From JAJXUB01 sp047974805 (GTDB lineage: Bacteria > Actinomycetota > Actinomycetes > Actinomycetales > Dermatophilaceae), in NCBI GenBank assembly GCA_047974805.1, contig JBKECS010000066.1, positions 1 through 64,000 on the forward strand: 64,000 bases of DNA, in the 5' to 3' direction. Below are positions 43,638 to 52,286 of the stretch, piece by piece; position 1 is the first letter of the stretch, and the number at the start of each line of letters is the position of its first letter. The translations under genes and the position numbers were made by a program. The notes under the pieces are model-generated. The model worked only from the letters and a program-made list of their open reading frames with translations, made no database searches and had not been told where the DNA came from.

Positions 43638-45179
43638 TCAGGACCGGATTCGGTCCCACGTGCGTCTGCCGCCGACGACGGTCGCCTCGACGCGGAGGGT
43701 GCGCAGGTGTGCGGCCGCAGCGGCAGTATCGCCGGAATCAACCAGGGCGTGGGCGGCATATGGGTCGCGGTCCACCAGCGCGAGGTCGGCTCGGGCCCCC
43801 GGCCGCACGGTCCCGGCGCCATCCACGGATGCGGCGAGCGACTCAGCGACAGTCAGGGCCTGCTCCGGGTGCCAAGGTGGGCGGTGATCGTCGCTGCGGT
43901 GCACGGCTGCGGCCATGGCGAGCCACGGATCCAACGGCGCCACGGGTGCGTCCGATCCCAGCGCTAGGGCCACCCCTGCCCTGACCAGCGACCGGAACGG
44001 GTAGACCCGGTCGGTTCGCTCCGGCCACCACCGGTCGGCGACATCCCGGTCATGAAGCAGGTGGGCAGGTTGGATGCTCGCGGTGATCCCCAGGCGGGCC
44101 ATCCGAGGAAGGTCTGACCGGGCGAAGAGTTGGGCGTGTTCGATGCTGCCGGTCATTCCTGTGACGTCGAAGGCATCCAAGGCGGTAGCGACCGCCTCGT
44201 CCCCGATGGCATGCACGGCAGCGGTCAGCCCGATTCCCTCGGCGCGGGCCAAGAGGGATCGCAGGACCTCGATGTCGGCGTTGGCCCGGCCGCGGGGGAA
44301 CTCCAGCTGCTCGCCGCCGGCATACGGCTGGCAGCACCATGCGGTGAGCGTGTTCAGAGAGCCGTCGCTGATGACCTTCAGCGGTCCCATGGTGACCAGG
44401 TCCTGTCCTGCGACGAGGGGGTCGCCAGTACGTAGCCCAAGGGCGGCCACCTCGTCCAACTCCCCCGGATAGGTTGCCGCGCGAACCCGCAGCGTGGTGA
44501 TCCCTCGGGCATATCGTGCCGGCCAATCGCGCCACGCCCCGGCGAATTCGACATCGACGATCCCTACCACTCCACGCGCGGCAGCGTCGAGTTCCATCGC
44601 ACGCACAGCGGCGTCCGGTTCCTGCTGCGCGGTCGCGATGGCCTCGAACCGCTGATAGGCGGCAAACCACTCGGTTTCGGTCAGCGGCCCCACCACGTCA
44701 TCCATGCCGATGAGGCGCAACGCCGCCGAATTGGCCCACCCGTTGTGGCCATCCCCGCTGACCAATACGACAGGGCGAGGACCGGTGACGGCATCCAACT
44801 CGCTGACCGTGCCCGGCCGCGGCCACATCGCCGACCGGTAGCCATAGCCGAACACGATGCGGCCGGGCTCGTGCGCTTCGGGGAGCGCATCGGCGACCGC
44901 GGCCACCACTCCCGTCGGGTCGGTGGCGCCGGAGACGTCGATGCGATGACGGGTCTGGGCCCACATCGTGGCGTGGACGTGGGCATCCCACAGGCCAGGG
45001 ATAAGCCAGCGACCGTCGGCGTCCAACACCTCCTCGTCGGGTGTTGGCGACGCTGTGGTGGCCACCTGCATGACCCGCCCTGCCTGCACTCGGACATCGC
45101 AGACATTGTCCGGGCTCGGGCCGGTCCAGGTCGGATCGATCGGGACGAGCCGGACCCGGCGAATCAGGAGATCCGACAT
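43638..45179 (-). CDS. YtcJ-like amidohydrolase family protein
   Basis: Metal-dependent hydrolase of 513 residues from the amidohydrolase-3 group. Metal-site blocks: PGLWDAHVHATMWAQ (about 62-76), the lysine-region KVISDGSLNTLTAWC, AVHAIGDEAVATALDAF, SIEHAQLF and ALGSDAPVAPLDPW. Proteins of this group hydrolyse N-substituted formamides, cyclic amides or unknown compounds. It converges on the formate dehydrogenase operon with 19 bp between, so a metabolic link is possible but not shown. Confidence 0.85.
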   Translation of the reverse strand: MSDLLIRRVRLVPIDPTWTGPSPDNVCDVRVQAGRVMQVATTASPTPDEEVLDADGRWLIPGLWDAHVHATMWAQTRHRIDVSGATDPTGVVAAVADALPEAHEPGRIVFGYGYRSAMWPRPGTVSELDAVTGPRPVVLVSGDGHNGWANSAALRLIGMDDVVGPLTETEWFAAYQRFEAIATAQQEPDAAVRAMELDAAARGVVGIVDVEFAGAWRDWPARYARGITTLRVRAATYPGELDEVAALGLRTGDPLVAGQDLVTMGPLKVISDGSLNTLTAWCCQPYAGGEQLEFPRGRANADIEVLRSLLARAEGIGLTAAVHAIGDEAVATALDAFDVTGMTGSIEHAQLFARSDLPRMARLGITASIQPAHLLHDRDVADRWWPERTDRVYPFRSLVRAGVALALGSDAPVAPLDPWLAMAAAVHRSDDHRPPWHPEQALTVAESLAASVDGAGTVRPGARADLALVDRDPYAAHALVDSGDTAAAAAHLRTLRVEATVVGGRRTWDRIRS

Positions 45180-45195
45180 CTCGTTCGACGACCTG

Positions 45196-45246
45196 GGGTC
45201 ACGAGTTGATCAGGGTCACGAGTTGATCAGGGTCACAGGTTGATCA
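45196..45246. repeat. three tandem copies of a 17-bp unit
   Basis: GGGTCACGAGTTGATCA occurs twice exactly (45196-45212, 45213-45229) and a third time with CGAG changed to CAGG (45230-45246). The third unit spans the last codons and stop of lpdA, so the array looks like local duplication of that gene's 3' end. Confidence 0.9.
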
Positions 45247-46630
45247 TGTGGCCGCTGATTCCGTGAATGGATTCCTTAATGGCCTCGGACAGGGTCGGGT
45301 GGGCGAAGACATTCCGACCGACCTCGTCAGCGGTCAGATCCCATTGGCGGGCCAGGGTGAGGACGGGGAGGAGCTCGGTGACGTCCGGGCCGATCATGTG
45401 CGCGCCCAGGATCTCGTTGTGCGTGGCGTCGGCGACGATCTTGACGAAGCCCACCCCCTCGCCCAGCCCTTGGGCCTTGCCGTTGGCGGAGAAGGGGAAG
45501 GACGCGGTCTTGACGTCGTATCCCTTGTCCTTGGCCTGCTGCTCGGAGTAGCCGAACGAACCGATCTGGGGGTGGCAGTACGTCGCCCGCGGGATGAAGT
45601 CGTATTCGACCGGCATCGTCTCGGCCCCGGCCATGGTCTCCGCCGCGACGATCCCCATGGCCTCGGCCACGTGGGCGAGCATCATCTTGGCCGTCACGTC
45701 GCCGATGGCGTAGACGGTCGGGATGTTGGTACGGCAGTGGTCGTCCACGGCGATGGCGCCGCGGTCGGTGAGGGCGACCCTGGTGTTTTCCAGCCCGTAG
45801 CCCTCAACGCGCGGGGCGAACCCGATGGCGGACAGCAGTCGGTCGGCTTCGAGCACCGTCGCCTCGCCGCCGCCTGCCGGAGTCACGGTGACCTTGACTC
45901 CCGAGCCGGTGTCTTCGACGGACTCGACCTTGGTGCTCAGCATGACCTTCACGCCGAGCTTTTTGTACTGCCGAAGGAGTTCCTTGGACACGTCCGCGTC
46001 TTCGGTCGGCACCATCCGGTCAAGGAACTCAACGATGGTGACGTCGACGCCGAAGTTCGTCATGACGTAGGCGAACTCCACCCCGATGGCACCGGAGCCG
46101 GCGATGATGATCGAGCCTGGCAGATTGGGGTCGAGGATCTGCTCCTCGTAGGTGACGACGTTCGGGCTGATTGTCACCCCGGGAAGCATCCGGGTCACCG
46201 AGCCAGTGGCGATGATGAGCTTGTCGAAGGTCACGGCCCGGGTGCTGCCGTCATTCATGGCAACATCCATCGAGGTCGCGCTCGTCAGGGTCCCCCACCC
46301 GTCGATCTCGGTGATCTTGTTCTTCTTCATCAGGTAGTGCACGCCGCCAACGACCTTCGCCGACACCGAGCGGCTGCGCTCCTGTGCCGGGCGGTATGCC
46401 ATGGTGACCTCGCCTTCGATGGCGAAAAGGTCTTTTTCCCTGGTGATCGTGTGCGCCAGTTCTGCGTTCTTGAGCAACGCCTTGCTGGGGATGCACCCGA
46501 CGTTGAGGCAGACCCCACCCCAGTACTTCTTCTCCACGACAGCGGCCTTGAGACCGAGCTGCGAGGCCCGGATCGCTGCCACGTATCCACCGGGGCCAGC
46601 ACCGAGGACGACCACGTCAAAATCAGCCAT
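45233..46630 (-). CDS. lpdA: dihydrolipoyl dehydrogenase
   Basis: FAD-dependent E3 of 2-oxoacid dehydrogenase and glycine-cleavage complexes. 465 residues with the FAD motif VLGAGPGGYVAAI, the redox pair GGVCLNVGCIPSKALL (Cys41/Cys46), the NAD motif IIIAGSGAIGVEFA, YAIGDVTAKMMLAHVA and the C-terminal catalytic histidine in NVFAHPTLSEAI. It stands alone here, without E1/E2 genes. Confidence 0.96.
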   Translation of the reverse strand: MADFDVVVLGAGPGGYVAAIRASQLGLKAAVVEKKYWGGVCLNVGCIPSKALLKNAELAHTITREKDLFAIEGEVTMAYRPAQERSRSVSAKVVGGVHYLMKKNKITEIDGWGTLTSATSMDVAMNDGSTRAVTFDKLIIATGSVTRMLPGVTISPNVVTYEEQILDPNLPGSIIIAGSGAIGVEFAYVMTNFGVDVTIVEFLDRMVPTEDADVSKELLRQYKKLGVKVMLSTKVESVEDTGSGVKVTVTPAGGGEATVLEADRLLSAIGFAPRVEGYGLENTRVALTDRGAIAVDDHCRTNIPTVYAIGDVTAKMMLAHVAEAMGIVAAETMAGAETMPVEYDFIPRATYCHPQIGSFGYSEQQAKDKGYDVKTASFPFSANGKAQGLGEGVGFVKIVADATHNEILGAHMIGPDVTELLPVLTLARQWDLTADEVGRNVFAHPTLSEAIKESIHGISGHMINL

Positions 46631-46699
46631 GGTCGCCAGCCTATCCGGTACCTGCCCTGGTCAACGCACGCCCCCGAGGGGCGGCCACGCTGCTTCAGG

Positions 46700-47227
46700 T
46701 CAAAGGACCGCACACACGTAGTTCTGGCCTTTGCGGGTGAGCCGGACCTTGGCCGTGGGGTACCCGGGGCAAGGCGATCCATCGGGCAGAACCTCCGTCA
46801 CCGCGATCGTCCCGGTCGTCGTGGAGGCGGAATTGGCGACCGTCCCGGTCACCGTCAGGGTCAGACAGCTGCCGGCGGCAAGGGTCGTCCCCGTCACCAG
46901 GGTGCAGGTCGGTGGCAGGCTCGCCGAACAGGTCACGGAACCGTTGGTGGTCGTCGCGGACAATACGGTGATGTCGCCGGCGGAGGTGATGGCAAAGTGG
47001 GTTCCCGCTGGGATCGTTTCACCTGCAGCGGCACACATCGTGTACGTGACCACTCCACCGGAACCGCAGGTGGCCGTGACGGCGTAGTTGGGCGCCTCCT
47101 GGCACGTCGGCGACGCCGCATAGGCACCGCTCGCGGCGCCGATCACGACCGCTGGTGTTGCCCACGCCACGCCGGAGGTTACCGTCCGACGCCGAACCTG
47201 CTGGGGCACGTTGGCATACGAAGTCAT
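46700..47227 (-). CDS. secreted cysteine-bearing protein with twin-arginine-like leader
   Basis: A 175-residue protein of unknown function. The leader RRRTVTSGVAWATPAVVIGA, ending near AYAAS, has a twin-arginine-like start and the A-W-x-x-P-x-V pattern common among exported actinobacterial proteins. The mature part is Thr/Ser/Val-rich, beta-like, and holds eight cysteines (for example TCQEAP, TATCGSG, YTMCAAAG, VTCSASLPPTC, GSCLTL, SPCPGY, YVCAVL), an even number that fits disulfides. ATG 47227 has GGGGAG upstream. A short CGCCCC/GGGGCG hairpin follows at 46669-46683. It shares its leader style with the protein at 51122-52057. Confidence 0.7.
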   Translation of the reverse strand: MTSYANVPQQVRRRTVTSGVAWATPAVVIGAASGAYAASPTCQEAPNYAVTATCGSGGVVTYTMCAAAGETIPAGTHFAITSAGDITVLSATTTNGSVTCSASLPPTCTLVTGTTLAAGSCLTLTVTGTVANSASTTTGTIAVTEVLPDGSPCPGYPTAKVRLTRKGQNYVCAVL

Positions 47228-47424
47228 CAGAAACTGCTCCCCAACATGGCCGTTCACGGCCTCCTGGAGCCGGCGCACGCCCAGCGCCAACCCGTCCACA
47301 CCGTCCGGCCACGCCCGCGGCCGGAAACCCTTCCAGCCAGAAGGTTATCGTGCACCAGCGAGCGGCCATGCCCAATCCGTCATGATCGATGCGACATGCT
47401 GTAAGACACGCCGATAAGCGTCTG

Positions 47425-47850
47425 CTAGCTCAGGCTTGGGAACCAGATATCAATCTCGCGAATGGCCGATTCCGGTGAATCCGAACCGTGGACGACGTTC
47501 TGTTGCGCCGCTGTGCCCCAGTCCCGGCCGAGGTCGCCTCGGATGCTGCCAGGGGCGGCCGTGGTGGGATCGGTCGCGCCGGCGAGGGAACGGAAACCCC
47601 GAATGCAGTCCTGTCCCTGGATGACCACGGCCGTCACTGGGCCGGAGGACATGAACTCGATGAGCGACTCATAGAACGGCTTGCCCTCGTGCTCGGCGTA
47701 GTGCCGCGCCAAGTTCTCCCGGGTCGGCGTCACCACCGCCAAGGCGAGCAGGACATACCCCTTGGCCTCGATCCGGCGCAGTACCTCACCGGTCAGGCCG
47801 CGGGCGTAACCGTCGGGTTTGACAAGGACGAGCGAGCGTTCGATGGTCAC
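47425..47850 (-). CDS. ndk: nucleoside-diphosphate kinase
   Basis: Balances NTP pools by phosphate transfer through a histidine. 141 residues, opening with RSLVLVKPDGYARGLTGEVL, then the catalytic NVVHGSDS (His121) and SAIREIDIWFP. GTG 47850 overlaps the stop of the DUF4233 gene. Order folC-DUF4233-ndk is conserved in actinobacteria. Confidence 0.96.
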   Translation of the reverse strand: MTIERSLVLVKPDGYARGLTGEVLRRIEAKGYVLLALAVVTPTRENLARHYAEHEGKPFYESLIEFMSSGPVTAVVIQGQDCIRGFRSLAGATDPTTAAPGSIRGDLGRDWGTAAQQNVVHGSDSPESAIREIDIWFPSLS

Positions 47851-48266
47851 GAGGCCACTGTATCGGCGGGTGGCGCCGCGTCCACTTGGCCGCCACGGAT
47901 GAGTGCCCACAGCCAAAGGGCCAGGAAGATGAGCCCAATGACCGCCATGGTCGGCACAACGAACGCGGAGGCGAGCGCGGCCAGCTGAACGAGCCAGCCC
48001 AGCGTCACGCCCCACGCCCTGCGCATGGCTCCTGCTGCGATCAACGCCATGACCGCCAAGGCCACCCCAAACCAGAGATAGCGGGCTGCGTGCCCATCCT
48101 CCCCGGCCACAGCGACGCCACGGGCGACCAGGGCGCCGAAGAAGATGACGATGGCCTCGGCGAACAGCACAAGTGCGCCCAACCGCCAGCTGAACGTGCC
48201 AAGTCGTCCAAAGAATGGGGGTCGTGTGCCGCGGGACGGCGATGACGATCCGACAGGGTTGTCCAC
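47847..48266 (-). CDS. DUF4233 family membrane protein
   Basis: A 139-residue protein with four hydrophobic helices (near 27-48, 62-80, 86-100 and 102-125), opening LGALVLFAEAIVIFFGALVA. The family is nearly always between folC and ndk in actinobacteria; its function is unknown. Its stop overlaps the ndk start, and it lies 23 bp after folC. Confidence 0.85.
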   Translation of the reverse strand: MDNPVGSSSPSRGTRPPFFGRLGTFSWRLGALVLFAEAIVIFFGALVARGVAVAGEDGHAARYLWFGVALAVMALIAAGAMRRAWGVTLGWLVQLAALASAFVVPTMAVIGLIFLALWLWALIRGGQVDAAPPADTVAS

Positions 48267-48289
48267 GATCCCAGCCTAGGACGGGTGCT

Positions 48290-49678
48290 TCAGACCGAAT
48301 CGGCGCCGAGCAGCATCCGGACCTCGGCCGCGGTGACCACCGACCCGGTGGCCACGATGCCACCGTTGACGCCGCCCTCGTCGGCCAGTTCGGCGGCCGC
48401 GTCGACGGCATCGGGCAGGTCCGCCACAACGCTGACCCGGTGCTCGCCGAAGATCTCGACGGCCAGTTCGCCGAGTTCGGCCGGATTCATCGCCCGTGGA
48501 GAGGTCGTGCGGGAGATGACGACCTCGTCGAAGATGGGTTCGAAGATCTCCAACATCCCGGTGGCATCCTTGTCGGCCATGACCGCGATGACACCGACGA
48601 GCTTGCCGAAAGCGAACGAGTCCTTCAACGCCTCGGCAAGCGCCCGCGCGCCGTGCGGGTTGTGTGCTGCATCGACGATCACCGTCGGAGAGCGTCGGAC
48701 GATCTCCAAACGCCCAGGGCTCTTCACCGCCGCCAGGCCGGCGCGTAGCACGTCGATGTTCAGCGCCCGGCTGCCCCCACCGACAAAACACTCCACCGCG
48801 GCGACCGCCATGGCGGCGTTGTCGCCCTGGTGCGCCCCGTGCAGCGGAAGGAACAGATCGGCATACGTGGCAGCAAGCCCGGCGACCGTCAGGTTCTGGC
48901 CACCGACGGCGACGACGCGTTCGGTGACCGCGAAATCGATCCCTGCCACGGCAAGGCTCGCACCGGCCTGCTCGGCCGCCTCGGCCACGATGGCCGCGAC
49001 GGCGGGGTCCTGGGCGGCGCTGACCACGTGAGCACCCGTCTTGATAATGCCCACCTTCTCGGTGGCGATCTGCTCCACCGAATCCCCCAGGAACCGGGTG
49101 TGATCCACTCCGATCGGGCCTATGACCGCCACGTCTCCATCTGCGACGTTCGTGGCATCCCAACGCCCGCCGAGCCCGACCTCGACGATGGCCACGTCGA
49201 CCGGTGAGTCCGCGAAGGCCGCATAGGCGACGGCGACAAGGGTTTGGAAGTAGTTCATTCGCGGGCCGCCGGCGGCCACGGTGCGCGCGTCCACCATTTC
49301 GACATACGGGCGGACCTCCTTGTATGCCGCAATGAACTTCTCCGGCTCGATCGCAGCACCGTCCAGGGCGATGCGCTCCCTCAGGTCGTGCAGGTGCGGA
49401 CTGGTGAACCGGCCGGTGCGAAGGCCGTGCTCACGGAGGATCGATTCGATCAAGCGCGCCGTCGACGTCTTGCCATTGGTTCCGGTCAGGTGGATCACCG
49501 GAAAGGCACGCTGGGGATCCCCAAGCAGTTCCATGACGGCGGTGATTTCTGCCAGGGAGGGGTCGATGTCGTTCTCCGGGGCGCGGGCCAGCAGCTCCTG
49601 GTCGATCTCCCGCAGGCGCCGGGTGACCTCCAGCTGGTGGGCAGCATGGCGGGCGGCGGCGTCGGGTGCGGGGCTCAT
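48290..49678 (-). CDS. folC: bifunctional folylpolyglutamate synthase/dihydrofolate synthase
   Basis: Adds glutamate to dihydropteroate and folates. 462 residues with P-loop TGTNGKTS (65-72), TSPHLHDLRERIALDG, VEVGLGGRWDATNV, GVDHTRFLGDSVEQIATEK, HGAHQGDNAAMAVAA and VIVDAAHNPHGARAL. ATG at 49678 gives a normal length. In many relatives valS lies directly upstream; here that place is taken by a MauE-thioredoxin gene on the same strand and valS is 12 kb away in the other orientation. Confidence 0.95.
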   Translation of the reverse strand: MSPAPDAAARHAAHQLEVTRRLREIDQELLARAPENDIDPSLAEITAVMELLGDPQRAFPVIHLTGTNGKTSTARLIESILREHGLRTGRFTSPHLHDLRERIALDGAAIEPEKFIAAYKEVRPYVEMVDARTVAAGGPRMNYFQTLVAVAYAAFADSPVDVAIVEVGLGGRWDATNVADGDVAVIGPIGVDHTRFLGDSVEQIATEKVGIIKTGAHVVSAAQDPAVAAIVAEAAEQAGASLAVAGIDFAVTERVVAVGGQNLTVAGLAATYADLFLPLHGAHQGDNAAMAVAAVECFVGGGSRALNIDVLRAGLAAVKSPGRLEIVRRSPTVIVDAAHNPHGARALAEALKDSFAFGKLVGVIAVMADKDATGMLEIFEPIFDEVVISRTTSPRAMNPAELGELAVEIFGEHRVSVVADLPDAVDAAAELADEGGVNGGIVATGSVVTAAEVRMLLGADSV

Positions 49679-49738
49679 CGGGCTAGTCTCGCGCACGACG
49701 CCGGGGTGTGCCGCCACGCCCGGCGTCTGGAGCGATGG

Positions 49739-51073
49739 CTACCCGTGGTTATGACCCTGCTCACCGTGAGCCTGGTGATCAAGCAGGTTCGGACCGTGCG
49801 GGCCGTCGTGACCGTGCACGTTGTCCGGGTCACCGACATACGTCATGGTCAACTCACCGTGCATGAGTTGCTCCCTGGTGACCGGGATGACTCGTCCGTC
49901 GTTGAACGTCCACCAGGCGAACGGTTCGGAACCGTCCGGCATGAGCGGGGCTGGCGGGGGCACGTATGCCGGCAGTTCGCCGGGATCGAAGCTGTCGAGC
50001 TCTGCGGCGATGTCCTCGACGAACTCGTCGATACCCGGCACCGAACCCACGGGGCCCCCAGCGAGCAGTCCGTCGGCGCCCAGGAGGACGGCGGAGGGGG
50101 ATTCACCCAGGCCCAGCTCGTACCAGGCGCGACCCTCATGGTCATACCACCCATCCTCGGGCGCAGCGACCTCCGGGCGCTGGTGCGCCTGGAACGGCAG
50201 CGTCGTGACGTAGTGCACGTCGACGAACGGCAGCGCCGCACGCCAACGCGACATACTCTCCAGCGCCAACGCAGTCGTGCCGCAGAAGCAGTTCGTCGCG
50301 ACGAGCAGGACGGGTTTGCTCCGCGCGAGCTCCGGCAGGGAGGTCACCTCACCGGCGCGACCAACGAGATAGGCCATCGGGATGGGGCGGCGGACATAGT
50401 CGGGGTTGTCCCGATCGAGCGCGTCCAGGACCTCCTGATCGCTGATGGCTTGGACTGCGCCACCAACAGCATCGGATGGAGGACGCACAGCGGTGGCACC
50501 GACCCCGCCGGGGGGCGGCGCTGCCGGGCTCACTGCAGTACCGGTGCTACTTGCGGTTGTTGAGCCTGCGGCCACGAACCAGACGACGACGCCAACCACA
50601 GCACTGGCGGCCAACCATCCCGCCGCGGATCCCCCGGGTGCCGCCAGAAGGGACCAGAGCGAGTCTCCGGCCAGACCGACCCCGACCGCCGCGACGGCAA
50701 GGACGACGAAGATGACGTTGCGGGTGACCGTTCGTCCGTTGATCCGCTGGTCCCCGATCTTGCCGAAGCACCCGCAGCTCGGGCGGGGGTCGAAGCGCAT
50801 GGCGCGGGCGACCAGGGCTGCATAGGTGAGCATGAGTGCCAGCGTCAACCACGAGGCGGCGAGGTAGATCGGGGCCCACGGGGTCAGCAGCCCCAAGGCA
50901 AGGGCGCCCTCTCCGGCGGGGAGGGCGACGCCGACCCACGGCTTGGCAAACGCCCTTGGCAAACGGAGGTTGGCGATGACCGACCTGGTGGAATACCGGT
51001 CCCGCCATTTGGCGTACCCGCTAAGCAGCAGCACACCGGCTAGCACCAACGGCGCCACAGCAAGAAATGTCAC
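49739..51073 (-). CDS. MauE-like membrane protein fused to a thioredoxin-like domain (copy 2)
   Basis: A 444-residue paralogue of the protein at 15961-17007. Membrane domain (1-168) with the loop DPRPSCGCFG (about 95-104) and RTVTRN; Pro/Ala/Thr linker; thioredoxin-like domain with TNCFCGTT (about 260-267) and VLLGADGLLAGGPVG. An extra ~90-residue C-terminal part ends in a His-rich tail (PNLLDHQAHGEQGHNHG), possibly metal binding. Start GTG 51073 has AGGAG upstream. It follows the 22-cysteine secreted protein gene by 48 bp, so they are probably cotranscribed and the fusion is a plausible disulfide-handling partner. Confidence 0.78.
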   Translation of the reverse strand: MTFLAVAPLVLAGVLLLSGYAKWRDRYSTRSVIANLRLPRAFAKPWVGVALPAGEGALALGLLTPWAPIYLAASWLTLALMLTYAALVARAMRFDPRPSCGCFGKIGDQRINGRTVTRNVIFVVLAVAAVGVGLAGDSLWSLLAAPGGSAAGWLAASAVVGVVVWFVAAGSTTASSTGTAVSPAAPPPGGVGATAVRPPSDAVGGAVQAISDQEVLDALDRDNPDYVRRPIPMAYLVGRAGEVTSLPELARSKPVLLVATNCFCGTTALALESMSRWRAALPFVDVHYVTTLPFQAHQRPEVAAPEDGWYDHEGRAWYELGLGESPSAVLLGADGLLAGGPVGSVPGIDEFVEDIAAELDSFDPGELPAYVPPPAPLMPDGSEPFAWWTFNDGRVIPVTREQLMHGELTMTYVGDPDNVHGHDGPHGPNLLDHQAHGEQGHNHG

Positions 51074-51121
51074 GTCGATTCACTCCTGTCGAGCACGGCG
51101 GCCCTCACGTGTATGCCCTGC

Positions 51122-52057
51122 TCAGAGGTGCCCGCCCGGGCTGCAGCCCCAGGCTGAGGTCGTGCCGTCGGGCAGATAGCAGGCCACGGCCTTGGCGCTC
51201 TCGGTGTTGCAGTAGTACTGGTTCGCCACCGGACGGCAGGAGGTGAACCCGTTGGCGGTCGAGGACACCGTGCCGGAGCAGGACGTGACCGCGCTGGAGG
51301 TGTCGATCGACGCGGTCAGGGTGCAGCAGGCGCCGGAGCCGTAATAGTTCGTCCCGGTTCCGCCGAGCGTGGTGCAGCCGGCGTTTTGGGTCTGGGCGAA
51401 GTTGGGACTGAACGAGACCCCGAAGCATCGATAGAAGACCCCCGTGTCCATATCCGGCCCCCAGATGTGGGTCGGGCACCAGGCGTCGTTGAAGGTCAGC
51501 GTGAACGTATTGCTCGCACCTTCGACCCAGCCACTCAGCCCGGAGCACATCGCGGTGGTCTGGGTCTTGGCATACGCGGTGGGGACCGGGTCGGTGAAGC
51601 CCGTCCCGGGATAGCACGGGTTGTAGGGGTAGTTGCACGGGCCGGGTGTCGGCGTCGCGTAGTGGTTCGTGTAGGGAGCCTGGTAGCTCATGATCCAGCA
51701 CGAGCAACCCAGCCCGTTAGCGCAGGTGTAGCTGAAGGTGATGATCGTGCCCTTGGGGATGCAGTCATCATTGACCGTCGCCACGGTCTGGGTCGCGCCA
51801 GCGTTGTCGCAGTTGGGACAGATCTGGAACCAGGCCCGGGTCGTGCGGGTCGAGCCCGGGATCCCGTTGGAGATCTGCTCACAAAACCACGAGCTGCATC
51901 CGGCGATGTCGGGACAATCGGGCAGGCTGGCCGAGGACGCCAGCGCGGGGGTGGCGCCGGCGACGACGACGGTGGGCACGGCCCATGCCGATCCTCGCAT
52001 GACCGAGCGGCGGCGAACACCTGGTGTCGAATTCGTGGCAGGAGCGTCAGTGGTCAT
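51122..52057 (-). CDS. secreted protein with 22 cysteines
   Basis: A 311-residue protein of no family I recognise. The leader carries RRRSVMRGSAWAVPTVVVAG and a likely cleavage near ALASS (about 41), the same style as the protein at 46700-47227. The mature part is Thr/Ser/Asn/Tyr/Gly-rich with 22 cysteines by my count, including CSSWFC, ICPNC, GLGCSCW, PCNYPYNPC and GACCTL. There is no membrane anchor. Even cysteine number and spacing suggest a disulfide-stabilised surface or extracellular protein. It opens a two-gene unit with the MauE-thioredoxin fusion. ATG 52057 was chosen because the leader starts there; the frame is open upstream without a signal. Confidence 0.72.
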   Translation of the reverse strand: MTTDAPATNSTPGVRRRSVMRGSAWAVPTVVVAGATPALASSASLPDCPDIAGCSSWFCEQISNGIPGSTRTTRAWFQICPNCDNAGATQTVATVNDDCIPKGTIITFSYTCANGLGCSCWIMSYQAPYTNHYATPTPGPCNYPYNPCYPGTGFTDPVPTAYAKTQTTAMCSGLSGWVEGASNTFTLTFNDAWCPTHIWGPDMDTGVFYRCFGVSFSPNFAQTQNAGCTTLGGTGTNYYGSGACCTLTASIDTSSAVTSCSGTVSSTANGFTSCRPVANQYYCNTESAKAVACYLPDGTTSAWGCSPGGHL

Positions 52058-52225
52058 GGGGAACGGCACCTCGCGGGGGACGACATCAACCAGCGGCGGC
52101 ACCTCGACATTTGCCAACCACCGGGTAATGAAAATAGGGCAGCGGGGTCGCCCAGGGACGGCATAGACCTTAACCCAGCCAGGCACGCCAGGCAGCCAGC
52201 CCGTCACCCGGTGCGTTGAGTGAGG

Positions 52226-52264
52226 CTGTCGCCTGGGGTTGCGGCACGTAATCCCAGGCGACGG
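52226..52264 (-). terminator. terminator hairpin after ileS
   Basis: GTCGCCTGGG (52228-52237) pairs with CCCAGGCGAC (52253-52262), extendable by a wobble and a CG pair, 15-base loop. It lies just past the ileS stop and separates ileS from the cysteine-rich gene. Confidence 0.65.
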
Positions 52265-52286
52265 GCACATCCTGGAGCCGGTGTAG

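Noticed and set aside
45248..47404. ~720-codon plus-strand frame opposite lpdA and the secreted protein
   Set aside because: Composition is that of an antisense shadow (Asp/His/Gly/Val-rich), and no domain is visible.
47404..47423. Hairpin after ndk as terminator
   Set aside because: Only about 6 pairs with a 2-base bulge; too weak to list.
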